Assembly: GCA_047633195.1 (NCBI GenBank)
Contig: JBLIEU010000006.1
Coordinates: 1-64,000 of the forward strand
Length of the DNA stretch: 64,000 bases
From: JAKVAV01 sp047633195
GTDB lineage: Bacteria > Bacteroidota > Bacteroidia > Flavobacteriales_D > Cryomorphaceae
Direction of reading: 5' to 3'
Shown here: positions 18,605-27,853 of the stretch, piece by piece
Layout: each line of letters begins with the position of its first letter
Numbering within the stretch: position 1 is the first letter of the stretch
The notes under the pieces: generated by a model
Seen by the model: only the letters and a program-made list of their open reading frames with translations
Told to the model about the DNA's origin: nothing
Database searches by the model: none
Translations under genes and position numbers: made by a program

Positions 18605-21097
18605 ATGAGAAAGTACTTCTTCCTTTTCGCTATTGCCTTTTCTGTAACAAGCTGCCAAGATAAGGCAAACAAGATGGACGAAAAGTACGCTCCCTACGAG
18701 CATTTTTTCTTTCAAAGATCTTTTCCAGATAGTACGCTCAACCTAAGTGTGATGCTCAAAAGCGTAGAAAAATCGCGTAACCTATCTGCATTCAATCAAG
18801 CCAAAACTTCGGAGGCGGAATGGCTTCAAGAAGGCCCTTTCAATATCGGTGGCCGATTAAACACCATCGCGGTTCACCCCGAAGATCCTAGCACCTGGAT
18901 AGTGGGTACGGCTGGAGGCGGGGCTTACATCACCGATGACGAAGGAGCCACGTGGGCGAACCTTACCGAAAGCTTAAGTCACCTACCCATTGGCCATATA
19001 ACTTTTGACCCCAACAACCCAGAAACTATATACATAGGAACTGGAGATGTGAATATCAGCGGAACGGTATACATCGGGAATGGCCTCTACCGCAGCACGG
19101 ATGGTGGCGAGAACTGGGAAAACATTGGCCTTCAGGAAACGCGCATTATCTCTAAGATCATTGTAAATCCCAACAATTCCGATCAGATTTTTGTGGCAAC
19201 CATGGGAATACCTTTTGAAGCAGGGCCAGACAGGGGACTGTATAGAAGTGACAATGGCGGAGAATCGTGGGAACAAATCCTATTCGTCAGCGAAACCGCA
19301 GGTGTCATTGACTTGGTTATGAACCCAGAAGATCCATCTGTGCTCTATGCCGCAGGCTGGAATCGGATCAGAACAAACTTGGAGAGCATTGCATCCGGAG
19401 AAGATGCAAAGATTTTCAAGAGCATTGATGGTGGAGACTCTTGGGAAGTGCTTTCAAGTGGCTTACCCTCAGGTCTCATGAGTCGAATAGGATTGTACTT
19501 ATGGGAAGGCAATCCCGAGGTACTGTTCGCCCTTTATGTAAATCCTTCATTTCAATTGGAAGGTATTTACAAAAGCAATAATGCGGGTGATAGCTTCGAA
19601 ACCATTCCAACCTTTAACATCCCACCAAACGCTCTAGGCGGATTTGGCTGGTATTTTGGAAAGATCAGAGTCAGTCCTACTGACCAAGATGAAATAAGTG
19701 TTTTGGGGGTTGATCTCTATTCCACTACCAATGGGGGAAATAATTGGCTTATGAGCGCGCCACCATGGTTTGAGTACATCGTACATGCCGATAAACACGA
19801 CATGGTTTACTTAGGCCCAAATGATGTTTTATTGGCCACGGATGGCGGACTTTACAGAACGACCGATGGAGGCACCACCTGGGCAGACGTGGACAGAATT
19901 CCGAATACGCAGTTTTACCGAATTGCAACTAGCCCACATGACGAGAATCTCATTTACGGCGGGGCTCAAGACAATGGAACTTCGATAAGTGTTGGAGATG
20001 AGCCCACAGACGATTGGCTCAGATTTTTTGGAGGAGACGGGTTTCAGCCAATTCTCGATCCTTTGCTTGAAAACCTCACTTATATGACCACCCAAAACGG
20101 AAGCTTCTATTGCTACGATTCGGATTTTGGCGAGCTCTTTTACCTCATCAATGGATACAACCCTGAAGAGCGGGTAAATTGGGATGCGCCATTTCGCATG
20201 GATCACGGTGACAATTCCGTTCTGTACATGGCAAGAGAGCGCGTGTATAAAATGGAAGATGCACCTTTTGGTATTTGGGAGCCCATTTCTCCTGTCCTTG
20301 TTGATGATAGCGACATATTCTTCGATAGACGAAACGTGAGTACCATTGCCCAATCGGAAGTGAATGGAGAGGTATTATACGCGGGCACCTCAGATGGTAA
20401 AGCTTGGGTAACCCAAAACGGTGGAGACGAATGGATAGAAATTTCAGAAGGACTTCCTGGATATTACGTCACCGACTTAAAGGCCTCACCTTTCAATGAG
20501 GGTGAAGTGCTTATTTCGGTTTCAGGATACCGCGACAACGATGAAACGCCACACCTTTATTTGAGTTCTGATTATGGCCAAGACTGGATATCCGTATCGG
20601 GAAATCTCGAGGAAATGCCGATTAACCACATTGAAATCTACGACGAGACAACTTGGTTTATCGCTTCAGATAACGGAGTTTATATAACTAATAATAACGG
20701 GATTAATTGGCAAAGAGCTGGCGCTAATTTTCCTTTCGTTGTCGTTGCAGACTTAGAGATTCAAGAAGAGACGAATAGACTCATCGCTGGAACGTTTGGC
20801 GTCTCCATCTTTTCGGTAGACATTGAAGAACTTCTGGAAGACATCGTGTCTTCTACCAGTTTTGAAGCAGCGATAAAAATCAAGCTTTATCCAAACCCTA
20901 CTCAAGATTACATTACCGCACCTGGAGCCCCCGGAGGCTCGGAATATACCATCTTCAATATGAGCGGCAAAATTGTTTTACAAGGGATTTTAAGTCATCC
21001 AAGAATAGAACTAAACCTGCCCGATGGGACTTACATCATCGACATAAAGTCTTCGGAAGCGCTTTATCGAAATAAATTTATTGTGATCGGTTCTTGA
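18605..21097 (+). CDS. BNR/sortilin-like beta-propeller protein with lipobox and T9SS sorting domain
   Basis: 830 aa. The N-terminus has a lipoprotein-type signal (VTSCQDK). Repeats with the BNR/Asp-box pattern STDGGENWE, SDNGGESWE, SIDGGDSWE, TTDGGTTWAD mark a VPS10/sortilin- or sialidase-like propeller spanning most of the protein. The last 75 residues (LYPNPTQDYI ... YRNKFIVIGS) form a type A T9SS sorting domain. Such proteins are usually surface-exposed binding proteins; no glycosidase catalytic residues can be assigned. The 3' end overlaps the convergent ndh gene by 20 bp. Confidence 0.8.
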   Translation: MRKYFFLFAIAFSVTSCQDKANKMDEKYAPYEHFFFQRSFPDSTLNLSVMLKSVEKSRNLSAFNQAKTSEAEWLQEGPFNIGGRLNTIAVHPEDPSTWIVGTAGGGAYITDDEGATWANLTESLSHLPIGHITFDPNNPETIYIGTGDVNISGTVYIGNGLYRSTDGGENWENIGLQETRIISKIIVNPNNSDQIFVATMGIPFEAGPDRGLYRSDNGGESWEQILFVSETAGVIDLVMNPEDPSVLYAAGWNRIRTNLESIASGEDAKIFKSIDGGDSWEVLSSGLPSGLMSRIGLYLWEGNPEVLFALYVNPSFQLEGIYKSNNAGDSFETIPTFNIPPNALGGFGWYFGKIRVSPTDQDEISVLGVDLYSTTNGGNNWLMSAPPWFEYIVHADKHDMVYLGPNDVLLATDGGLYRTTDGGTTWADVDRIPNTQFYRIATSPHDENLIYGGAQDNGTSISVGDEPTDDWLRFFGGDGFQPILDPLLENLTYMTTQNGSFYCYDSDFGELFYLINGYNPEERVNWDAPFRMDHGDNSVLYMARERVYKMEDAPFGIWEPISPVLVDDSDIFFDRRNVSTIAQSEVNGEVLYAGTSDGKAWVTQNGGDEWIEISEGLPGYYVTDLKASPFNEGEVLISVSGYRDNDETPHLYLSSDYGQDWISVSGNLEEMPINHIEIYDETTWFIASDNGVYITNNNGINWQRAGANFPFVVVADLEIQEETNRLIAGTFGVSIFSVDIEELLEDIVSSTSFEAAIKIKLYPNPTQDYITAPGAPGGSEYTIFNMSGKIVLQGILSHPRIELNLPDGTYIIDIKSSEALYRNKFIVIGS

Positions 21098-22352
21098 AAG
21101 GCCTTATGATTAAACGAATGTCTCGATTGTAATTGAAAAAGTTGTAGGTCCAATTAACGAACACGATCATTCTGTTTCTAAAGCCCACTAAGGACATTAA
21201 ATGAACGAACATCCAGATAAGCCAAGCAAAAAAGCCTTGAGTCTTGAATTTCGGCAGGTCGGCAACAGCTCTTGATCGGCCAATGGTAGCCATAGAGCCG
21301 AGATCTGTGTATTCAAACGGTTTCCATTCCTGCCCTTGGAGGGTTCGATTAAGGTTCTTGGCTAAAAGCTTCCCTTGCTGGATGGCGGGTTGGGCCACTT
21401 GAGGATGACCTTTGGGAAAATTCTCCGTCTCCATATAGGCCAGATCACCAATAGCGTAAAGCCCCTCTTTTCCCTCAACTTGATTAAATCTATTGACACG
21501 AATTCGATTTCCACGAACGAGATCATCTCCTGAAATACCCTCAGGAGGCTTGCAGTGCACCCCTGCAGCCCATATCAGCGTTTGAGTCGACATTGGCTTC
21601 CCCGAAGTGGTAATGATTCTACCATTGTAATCTTCCACTCTTGTGTTTAGCCAAATTTGAACCCCAAGGCCTTCTAAAAATTCCTGCGCTTTTTTCGATG
21701 ACTCTTCCGACATTGGTGGCAAGACTTTTCCCGTTCCCTCCACTAAATGAATGCTCATGCGGCGAAAATCAAGATCTGGATAATCCTTTGGAAGAACGTG
21801 AGTTCTAAGCTCAGCTATTGCTCCTGCAAGCTCGACACCCGTTGGTCCCGCACCCACAATTACGACATTCATCAAACTTTCCCGTTCTTTCAAATCATCG
21901 GTGAGCAAAGCGGCTTCAAAATTTTCCAAGAGCAATGATCGAATATTCAATGCCTCAGGAACGGTTTTCATGCCCATGCTTTTTGCCGCAATGGTCTCAT
22001 TGCCAAAGAAGTTAGTCACAGTCCCAGTAGCCAAGACTAAGTGATCGTATTCTAGGTCTCCCGAAGTAGTGTGAATTTTCTTTCTCTCAGTATCGATTGA
22101 CAGCACCTCGGCTAAACGGAAGAAAAAATCACCTCGGTTTTTAAAGATCTTTCTCAGTGGATAAGCAATACTATCGGGCTCCAGCCCTGCTGTAGCGACT
22201 TGGTAAAGCAAAGGCTGAAACGTATGGTAATTGTGCTTATCGATTAATACGATCTGAAACTTTCCGGGAGGTAAATTCTTAATGAGTTGAAGTCCTCCGA
22301 ATCCACCTCCAATGATTGCAATTCTGGGAATAGAACTATCCGATATATTCAT
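21078..22352 (-). CDS. ndh: Type II NADH:quinone oxidoreductase (NDH-2)
   Basis: 424 aa. It moves electrons from NADH to the quinone pool without pumping ions. FAD-binding IIGGGFGGLQLIKNL lies at the N-terminus, NAD-binding VVIVGAGPTGVELAGAI in the middle, then IWAAGVHCKP, and YAIGDLAYM closes the FAD site. The C-terminus carries a hydrophobic segment (FFAWLIWMFVHLMSLVGFRNR) that fits a membrane-anchoring amphipathic helix. Length and motifs are standard for bacterial NDH-2. The gene symbol is the common one for this family. Confidence 0.9.
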   Translation of the reverse strand: MNISDSSIPRIAIIGGGFGGLQLIKNLPPGKFQIVLIDKHNYHTFQPLLYQVATAGLEPDSIAYPLRKIFKNRGDFFFRLAEVLSIDTERKKIHTTSGDLEYDHLVLATGTVTNFFGNETIAAKSMGMKTVPEALNIRSLLLENFEAALLTDDLKERESLMNVVIVGAGPTGVELAGAIAELRTHVLPKDYPDLDFRRMSIHLVEGTGKVLPPMSEESSKKAQEFLEGLGVQIWLNTRVEDYNGRIITTSGKPMSTQTLIWAAGVHCKPPEGISGDDLVRGNRIRVNRFNQVEGKEGLYAIGDLAYMETENFPKGHPQVAQPAIQQGKLLAKNLNRTLQGQEWKPFEYTDLGSMATIGRSRAVADLPKFKTQGFFAWLIWMFVHLMSLVGFRNRMIVFVNWTYNFFNYNRDIRLIIRPFKNRSQ

Positions 22353-22475
22353 GAATGACTTTCTTGAGCAACACCATTAGCTATATCAATTATGACTTTA
22401 TATGGACACCCTATTTTCTTGTTAATGCGCATATTAAAATATTCATAATATTACTCTATGCGCGTCAATATTTGT

Positions 22476-23081
22476 TTAATTGGCAATTAAACCTCTTAGT
22501 GCGCCTAGATCTTTTTCTTCATCGACATCCGTCAGGGTTGGCAACAATGCGTAGCTCAACTTGAGCTTTTTTGTATCCAAAATCGTATCCAAAAGCACAT
22601 CGGGTGTAGACCATTTCTTATTCCTGAAAAGGTGTGAATAGTGTCTGTCCATTCCCAAAAGGTAATAACCTCCATCCAATGCTGGACCAATTACCACATT
22701 GTGATCGTCCAACAGCTTAAATGCATCCTCTACAATTTCTGAAGTGAGATCGTAACAATCTGAACCTATAATCACCACTTTATCATAGTCTTGGCCGAAA
22801 GCCTCTCCAATCGCTCGGTCCATGCGCTGTCCAAGATCATCTCCTTTCTGTAAGAATTTTGGAAATTTATAGTAATCCAAAATATCGAACTCTTCAATTT
22901 TGTCAGAATAGAAAACAGCCTTATCAGCAAACGTCTTATCTGCGACAGCGTATGTGTGCTCGAGTAATTTGAGATAGATTTCAAGCGCTTTTTGATCACC
23001 CACTGTCTTTGCCAGCCTAGTTTTCACCTTTCCCAGTTCAGGGTTTTTTGCAAAAACCAATAACAGGTTATTTTGTACCAT
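22476..23081 (-). CDS. TIGR04282/DUF2064 family glycosyltransferase
   Basis: 201 aa. Starts LLLVFAKNPELGKVKTRLA, then DLGQRMDRAIGEAF and VVIIGSDCYDL with GPALDGGYYLLGM: the nucleotide-sugar binding pattern of the DUF2064 (TIGR04282) group. Family members are associated with arsenosugar or radical-SAM clusters. The gene overlaps the rhodanese gene by 14 bp, and the pairing is typical of that cluster, but ArsM/ArsS are not in this window. The exact acceptor is unknown. Confidence 0.85.
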   Translation of the reverse strand: MVQNNLLLVFAKNPELGKVKTRLAKTVGDQKALEIYLKLLEHTYAVADKTFADKAVFYSDKIEEFDILDYYKFPKFLQKGDDLGQRMDRAIGEAFGQDYDKVVIIGSDCYDLTSEIVEDAFKLLDDHNVVIGPALDGGYYLLGMDRHYSHLFRNKKWSTPDVLLDTILDTKKLKLSYALLPTLTDVDEEKDLGALRGLIAN

Positions 23082-23583
23082 AGTCCTTTTCGTAATTATT
23101 TACCCAAATACCCCATGTAGTGCTGTAGGGGTGTACTTTTCTGACTTCATTTCCATTGGAGTCCAAAACTGAAAGTCCTCGATTAGTCCAATCAAAAATA
23201 CCACCGTAAAGATTATAAACAGCAGTGAATCCGTGTTTTTTAAGTGCGATTCCAATGTCCTCACTTCTTTTACCGATAGAACAATAGACCACGATAGGCT
23301 TGGACTTATCTACATCTTTTAAAAGATTATAATCCACATTGTCATAGCCGATACAGGTTGCCCCCTCTAAATGACTCACTGCAAATTCTGCGGCTTCTCT
23401 AGAGTCGAGGAGCAATACGGATTCATTTTTGAGCATTTCTGCCAATTCTTCCGAGGAAATGGTGTCGACCTGATTTGTCAGCATCGTATTCACCATGGTT
23501 TCAAAACCCCATTTGTTTTGACCTTTTGAAAAGGCGATAATAAAAAAGGCCGCGATCATTAGTATGTACCTGATGTGATTCAT
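23068..23583 (-). CDS. Rhodanese-like domain protein with signal peptide
   Basis: 171 aa from the ATG at 23583 (MNHIRYILM); the frame has a TTG four codons upstream. A hydrophobic N-terminal segment (about 5-20) suggests export. The rhodanese fold is marked by LLLDSREAAEFAVSHLEGA and the active-site loop VVYCSIGKRSEDIG, with the catalytic Cys in CSIGKR. The role is sulfurtransferase or persulfide carrier. It overlaps the glycosyltransferase gene, so the pair is co-translated. Confidence 0.8.
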   Translation of the reverse strand: MNHIRYILMIAAFFIIAFSKGQNKWGFETMVNTMLTNQVDTISSEELAEMLKNESVLLLDSREAAEFAVSHLEGATCIGYDNVDYNLLKDVDKSKPIVVYCSIGKRSEDIGIALKKHGFTAVYNLYGGIFDWTNRGLSVLDSNGNEVRKVHPYSTTWGIWVNNYEKDYGTK

Positions 23584-23677
23584 TCTTCGCGCCAAGGTAT
23601 GAAGATTTCAAAATCAAGCGTAACTACACTAAAAAAGTTGACCATCTTTTTATATTTACAAAAAATTAAGAGACACG

Positions 23678-24267
23678 ATGAATTATTTAAAAACAACTCT
23701 TATTTTTTAGTATTAATCTGTTTCTCTTCCCGCGCCGAACCAGGAACGGAGAATACCACAAGCGACGAGGCCGCAACGGCTGTAGAGCCTGAGATGGATG
23801 TGGTCGAAGAGTAAAGTGCAGAGCAATTGCGCGACGAGATAGAAAAATACGGTCAAATGATTGAAAGTATTAAAGGTGACCTTGTAAAAGGGTCAATCGA
23901 CATGTCAGCTTCCAGAGCAGAGATCAGCCAAGAATGGCAGAAGCTCGACTTTTACAAAACAGGAAACGAAGTGGCAAGAATCAAGTCTTACCCGTCCACA
24001 GCAAAAGGAGCAACAACAGAAGAATTCTACTTCATTGATGATAAGTTGGTTTTTGCCCTGGTAGAAAGTGAAGGGACCGAGAAAGATTTAATGGAGGATA
24101 AAGATTGGAGAGAGGCTTTTTATTACTGTGAGGGAGAATTGATTGTAAGCACTGATTTCGAAGTGACGGAAGCGAAGGATCAAGAAAAAAGCTATATGGT
24201 CTTGGGAACGAAACTTCAAAATGAAGCAAAAAGATACTTGCAACTTGTTTACGAGAGTAACGAGTAA
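23678..24267 (+). pseudogene. Broken signal-peptide-bearing/lipoprotein gene with two lesions
   Basis: The ATG at 23678 reads MNYLKTTLIF and hits a TAG at 23708. One extra T in the run at 23703-23708 would let it continue as LVLICFSSRAEPGTENTTS into an acidic linker ending MDVVEE. That frame then meets a TAA at 23815-23817 and resumes in the same frame as SAEQLRDEIEKYGQMIESI ... LVYESNE (to 24267). The downstream part looks real: its codons encode a coherent helix and beta domain of about 146 aa. So the gene carries one apparent frameshift and one nonsense change. Function unknown. Confidence 0.6.
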
Positions 24268-24351
24268 TTGAAATTGAACGATTTAACATAAGCCCTCAAC
24301 TATGAAAGCTTTTTCTTTTGCCAGTTTTCAGGATAAAAAGCACCTTTGCAT

Positions 24352-25326
24352 ATGACCAAAGTCCTTGAGGTAATTGAAATAATGAAGGATGCAGAGCCAA
24401 AGGCACTCCACATTGTTGATCAATACCTTGCTAAACCTGAAGATCTGTGGCAACCTGCAGACTATTTGCCAGATAGCCAAAGTGATAATTTCCAATCTCA
24501 AGTTGAAGAAATTCAAGAATTATCTCAAGCGTTAGAGTACGATCTCTTTTCTGTTTTGGTAGGAGATACGGTTACTGAAGAGGCTCTTCCAACCTATCAA
24601 ACGTGGTTGATGCAAACCGAAGGGTTTGATCAGCAAAACTCCAACTCTTGGGCTCGATGGCTGCGAGGGTGGACTGCAGAAGAAAATCGACACGGAGATT
24701 TGCTCAATACGTACTTATACCTTTCTGGAAGGGTGGATATGAAGGAGTTTCAAATCACCACTCAGTATCTTCTTCAAGATGGTTTCTTCGTAGGTATGGA
24801 GCACAGCCCCTACAAGAGTTTTATTTATACCTCCTTCCAAGAACTAGCGACCAACATCACTCACAGGCGAGTCGCTGCTGCATGCAAAAAACAAGGGAAC
24901 GCACATTTAGCTAAAATTTGCGGAGCCATTGCAGCAGACGAGATGCGTCATGCAAATGCTTATATGGATTTTATCAGTCTACTTTTCGAATACAATCCCT
25001 CTGATGTTATGTGCGCTTTCGCGGCAATGATGAAGCACGGAATCCTTATGCCAGGGCACATGATGCGTGAATCGAATTCCCCGCAAGGTGAGCTTTTTAA
25101 CCACTTTTCTAATTCAGCAGCTCGATTGGAAATCTATACCGGACAAGACTACATCTATTTATTAAACAAGTTGATCGACCGCTGGGATATAGAAAACCGC
25201 AGAGGTTTAAACGATGATGCTGAGCGCACGCGAGAATATCTATTAAAGTTACCAAAAAGGCTAGACGACGTAATTCGACGTTCGAGAATTCCACAAGAAA
25301 GACATCAGTTTAAGTGGCTTAAATAG
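24352..25326 (+). CDS. Acyl-ACP desaturase (type 2 fatty acid desaturase)
   Basis: 324 aa from the ATG at 24352 (MTKVLEVIEIM); the frame also has a TTG at 24346. The soluble diiron enzyme puts a cis double bond in acyl-ACP. Iron-ligand motifs are visible: WTAEENRHGDLL and AADEMRHANAYMDF, plus GMEHSPYKSFIYTSFQE. Length is right for the bacterial family. It has a candidate -7 box (CACCTTTG at 24341) right before the ATG. The DtxR-type regulator gene follows after 2 bp, which suggests iron or manganese control. Confidence 0.88.
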   Translation: MTKVLEVIEIMKDAEPKALHIVDQYLAKPEDLWQPADYLPDSQSDNFQSQVEEIQELSQALEYDLFSVLVGDTVTEEALPTYQTWLMQTEGFDQQNSNSWARWLRGWTAEENRHGDLLNTYLYLSGRVDMKEFQITTQYLLQDGFFVGMEHSPYKSFIYTSFQELATNITHRRVAAACKKQGNAHLAKICGAIAADEMRHANAYMDFISLLFEYNPSDVMCAFAAMMKHGILMPGHMMRESNSPQGELFNHFSNSAARLEIYTGQDYIYLLNKLIDRWDIENRRGLNDDAERTREYLLKLPKRLDDVIRRSRIPQERHQFKWLK

Positions 25327-25328
25327 TT

Positions 25329-25997
25329 ATGAAAAAGAAGGCCTCACCCACTGAAGAAAACTACCTCAAAGCCCTTTTCTCATTGGCAAATGAAAAGAAT
25401 GAGGTGAGCGTCTCTGATCTGAGTCAAGCTTTGAATGTGAGCAATCCTACCACCAATAGCATGGTGAAACGGTTGAGCGAGAAAGAATGGGTTGATTACA
25501 AAAAGTATCGACCTCTCAGAATTACCACAAAAGGGATGGAACTAGCTGCTTCCATCATCAGAAAGCACCGACTTACTGAGATGTATCTCGTTGACAAAAT
25601 GGGCTTTGGCTGGGAAGAGGTTCATGAAATAGCCGAACAAATTGAACACATTCACTCACCTGGTTTTTTCAATCGCATGGATGAGATTCTGGGTTCGCCG
25701 ATCACCGATCCACACGGCTCGCCTATTCCAGATAAAAATGGAAAAATCCATGAACATAATTACAGCCCTCTCTCTTCGATGAGAAAAGGAAAGAGAGTAG
25801 TAATCAAAGGACTCAATGACAGCTCCAAAGAATTTTTGGAGTACCTGAACAGCAAAAGCATTGAATTGGGAAGCATTCTGGAAATTGTAAGAGTTGAGAA
25901 CTTCGACAAGACAATGGAAGTGACTCTTTCGGACGATTCTCATCTCATCTTGAGCACAGAGGTTACCAAGAGACTGCTCGTTTGCCTACTGCCGTGA
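25329..25997 (+). CDS. DtxR/MntR family metal-dependent transcriptional regulator
   Basis: 222 aa. The N-terminal winged helix-turn-helix (SPTEENYLKALFSLAN ... VSNPTTNSMVKRLSEKEWVDYKKYRPLRIT) is typical of DtxR/IdeR/MntR. A dimerisation and metal-binding segment follows (RKHRLTEMYLVDKMG ... HEIAEQIEHIHS), with His and Glu residues that fit the metal site. A C-terminal FeoA/SH3-like domain (RKGKRVVIKGL ... LSTEVTKRLL) ends the protein. It probably represses metal-linked genes when Fe or Mn is bound. It directly follows the diiron desaturase. Confidence 0.9.
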   Translation: MKKKASPTEENYLKALFSLANEKNEVSVSDLSQALNVSNPTTNSMVKRLSEKEWVDYKKYRPLRITTKGMELAASIIRKHRLTEMYLVDKMGFGWEEVHEIAEQIEHIHSPGFFNRMDEILGSPITDPHGSPIPDKNGKIHEHNYSPLSSMRKGKRVVIKGLNDSSKEFLEYLNSKSIELGSILEIVRVENFDKTMEVTLSDDSHLILSTEVTKRLLVCLLP

Positions 25998-26192
25998 TTT
26001 AACGCATCGCTAGCAGAATAAATTTCTATCGGATCCCAGATCTTAGTATTTCTTTTTAGAAAAGGCATCAGTAAAACTTATTGACCGAATCCACTATTCA
26101 TTAGCTATTCCAATTCGTTATTTAATTAATATTATATTTTTATAAAAAAAACACTCTTTCATCTATATTTGTCTTTAGGTGAGGAAAACTGA

Positions 26193-26591
26193 AAAAGAAA
26201 TGCTGCAAAAGAAGATGCATTCTTATCTTATCGATTCGGAATCGTTTCAGCGCGTATCTCTTTCAGTGATCCCGATATGATGAAAGAGTATTCAGCGCAT
26301 GTTAAAAACGAAGAAATAAGAAAGCGCTTCCATTCGAAATTCGAAGAAGAACGAAATAGAACTGTTAAAGAGTTGGCTGAAATCTTTGATGTGGACGAAA
26401 ATGATGAACTGTTTCACCTCGATCCCATTAGACAGCAATTGCTGCTGCCTCTTCACCGAAAGCAAATCGGACTTCGAAAGACATGGAGAGAGCAAAAAGA
26501 ATATGGTTATGGAAATAAAGAAGAGGAACTACTGCTTTCTCTTTTGCTTAGTATCAACGCTATTTCGGGAGTGATGGGTTACAATGGCTAG
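26193..26591 (+). pseudogene. C-terminal remnant of phosphoenolpyruvate carboxylase
   Basis: The open frame begins right after a TGA at 26190 and runs 132 codons; the first ATG is at 26277. The text reads like a PEP carboxylase C-terminus: DPDMMKEYSAHVKNEEIRKRF, FEEERNRTVKELAEIF, HLDPIRQQLLLPLHRKQIGL, ending LLLSLLLSINAISGVMGYNG, where the family ends ...INGIAAGMRNTG-like. All catalytic regions are missing, and PEPC is normally some 850-950 aa. The call rests on pattern recognition of the tail only. Bases 25998-26189 are AT-rich with no gene. Confidence 0.55.
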
Positions 26592-26771
26592 AAATCCGAA
26601 TTAAATTTAGCTTTTTGATTTTCAGTTACTATAATATATTGTGTGTCATTTGAAACTTAGAAGTCACGCTGCGTTAGTCGCCCTGCAAAGGTGTGTCTCA
26701 ACCATTTTATTCCTACATTACTCTACGCTTAATTTCTGGAAATCGGGCTTTTCGTGACGAAAACAATCAAT

Positions 26772-27155
26772 ATGACCAAAACGGCTTGGATTGTAGATGA
26801 TGATCCAGTATCAAGACTGTTAATTAAGAAAACACTTGAACGCACAGAATTATTCAGCTCGTACAGAGAGTTTATCGATGGTTCTGATTTCATTTGTGAA
26901 CTTTCAGAGATAGGGAATCTTGGATTTGATGAACCTGATTTGATTTTATTGGATGTAAATATGCCGCAAAAAAACGGATGGGAAGTTTTAGATTTCATCC
27001 AGAAAAAGAACATCTCATTTAACAAAAGCCACGTATTTTTATTAAGCTCCAGCATCAATCCAAAAGATAAAGCTAGGGCGTTTTCCTACGATTCGATCAA
27101 GGGGTATCTGCAAAAACCTCTTGCAAAGGATGATATCGAAAGCCTTAACCTTTAG
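26772..27155 (+). CDS. Single-domain response regulator (receiver only)
   Basis: 127 aa from the ATG at 26772 (MTKTAWIVDDD); the frame has an upstream start at 26754. A CheY-like receiver: acidic pair in IVDDDPVS, phosphoacceptor Asp in LILLDVNMP, Ser/Thr switch in LLSSS, and Lys in YLQKP. No output domain. In Bacteroidota such stand-alone receivers often belong to phosphorelays with PAS kinases. The receiver part of the decayed gene at 32346 has a similar layout. Bases 26592-26771 show nothing else. Confidence 0.9.
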   Translation: MTKTAWIVDDDPVSRLLIKKTLERTELFSSYREFIDGSDFICELSEIGNLGFDEPDLILLDVNMPQKNGWEVLDFIQKKNISFNKSHVFLLSSSINPKDKARAFSYDSIKGYLQKPLAKDDIESLNL

Positions 27156-27206
27156 CCAGCTGCTTCGTATGGTGATTAGCTAACCTCAATTAAGAAAAGG
27201 ATACAC

Positions 27207-27830
27207 ATGAAAAACGGCCTGCTAATTTTCCTCGTACTGATTGCGAGCTTTGCAGAAGGACAAGCATATGAGGGGCACTACAAGATCACATCAGACAAAA
27301 AAGATGTGGGATACATCGTAGCCACAAAAAAGGATGAAGGCAATGTCGTTAAGTATGAGATTTCATCGGATGTCTCCATTCGCATTATCTTCAAGATTCA
27401 AATGACCAACGAGATTCAGGCGGTCTTCAAAGATGGGATTCTCATTTATTCCTCTGCTACACTTTACCTCAATGGCAATGTTTATTCCGACACCAAGATT
27501 GAGAAAGGCAATGGACTGTATATCATAGAAAAAGACGGTCACGAGACCAAGATCTATTCGGATGGCATCCGATCGAGCTCGGCAAAGCTTTATTTTAACG
27601 AACCTATTGGCGAATCAATGAGTCTCTCAGAAACCGAGGGCGAAATGAAGGAAGTGGATCTTGAAGGTTTACGAAAATATGCGCTCACTGAAAATGAAAA
27701 CAGCAGAAGCGTAAGCACATACATCTACTCTCCCGAAGGAGCGTTGGACCACATAGAGTTGGTAAGACCCTACGTTCCCGAATTGTATATCTATCGAGTG
27801 AAAGATGCCTCAGAATTCGAAAGAGATTAA
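27207..27830 (+). CDS. Secreted DUF6134-like protein
   Basis: 207 aa with a signal peptide ending FAEGQAY. The mature part, HYKITSDKKDVGYIVATKKDE followed by EISSDVSIRIIFKI and SSATLYLNGNVYSDTKIEK, is a repetitive beta-strand protein that I associate with DUF6134 of Bacteroidota. No catalytic motif is seen. An AAAAGGA stretch precedes the ATG by a few bases, an unusual Shine-Dalgarno-like site in this window. It converges with the broken membrane gene. Confidence 0.6.
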   Translation: MKNGLLIFLVLIASFAEGQAYEGHYKITSDKKDVGYIVATKKDEGNVVKYEISSDVSIRIIFKIQMTNEIQAVFKDGILIYSSATLYLNGNVYSDTKIEKGNGLYIIEKDGHETKIYSDGIRSSSAKLYFNEPIGESMSLSETEGEMKEVDLEGLRKYALTENENSRSVSTYIYSPEGALDHIELVRPYVPELYIYRVKDASEFERD

Positions 27831-27853
27831 TCCTAAAGCATATAGGTGGGAGA

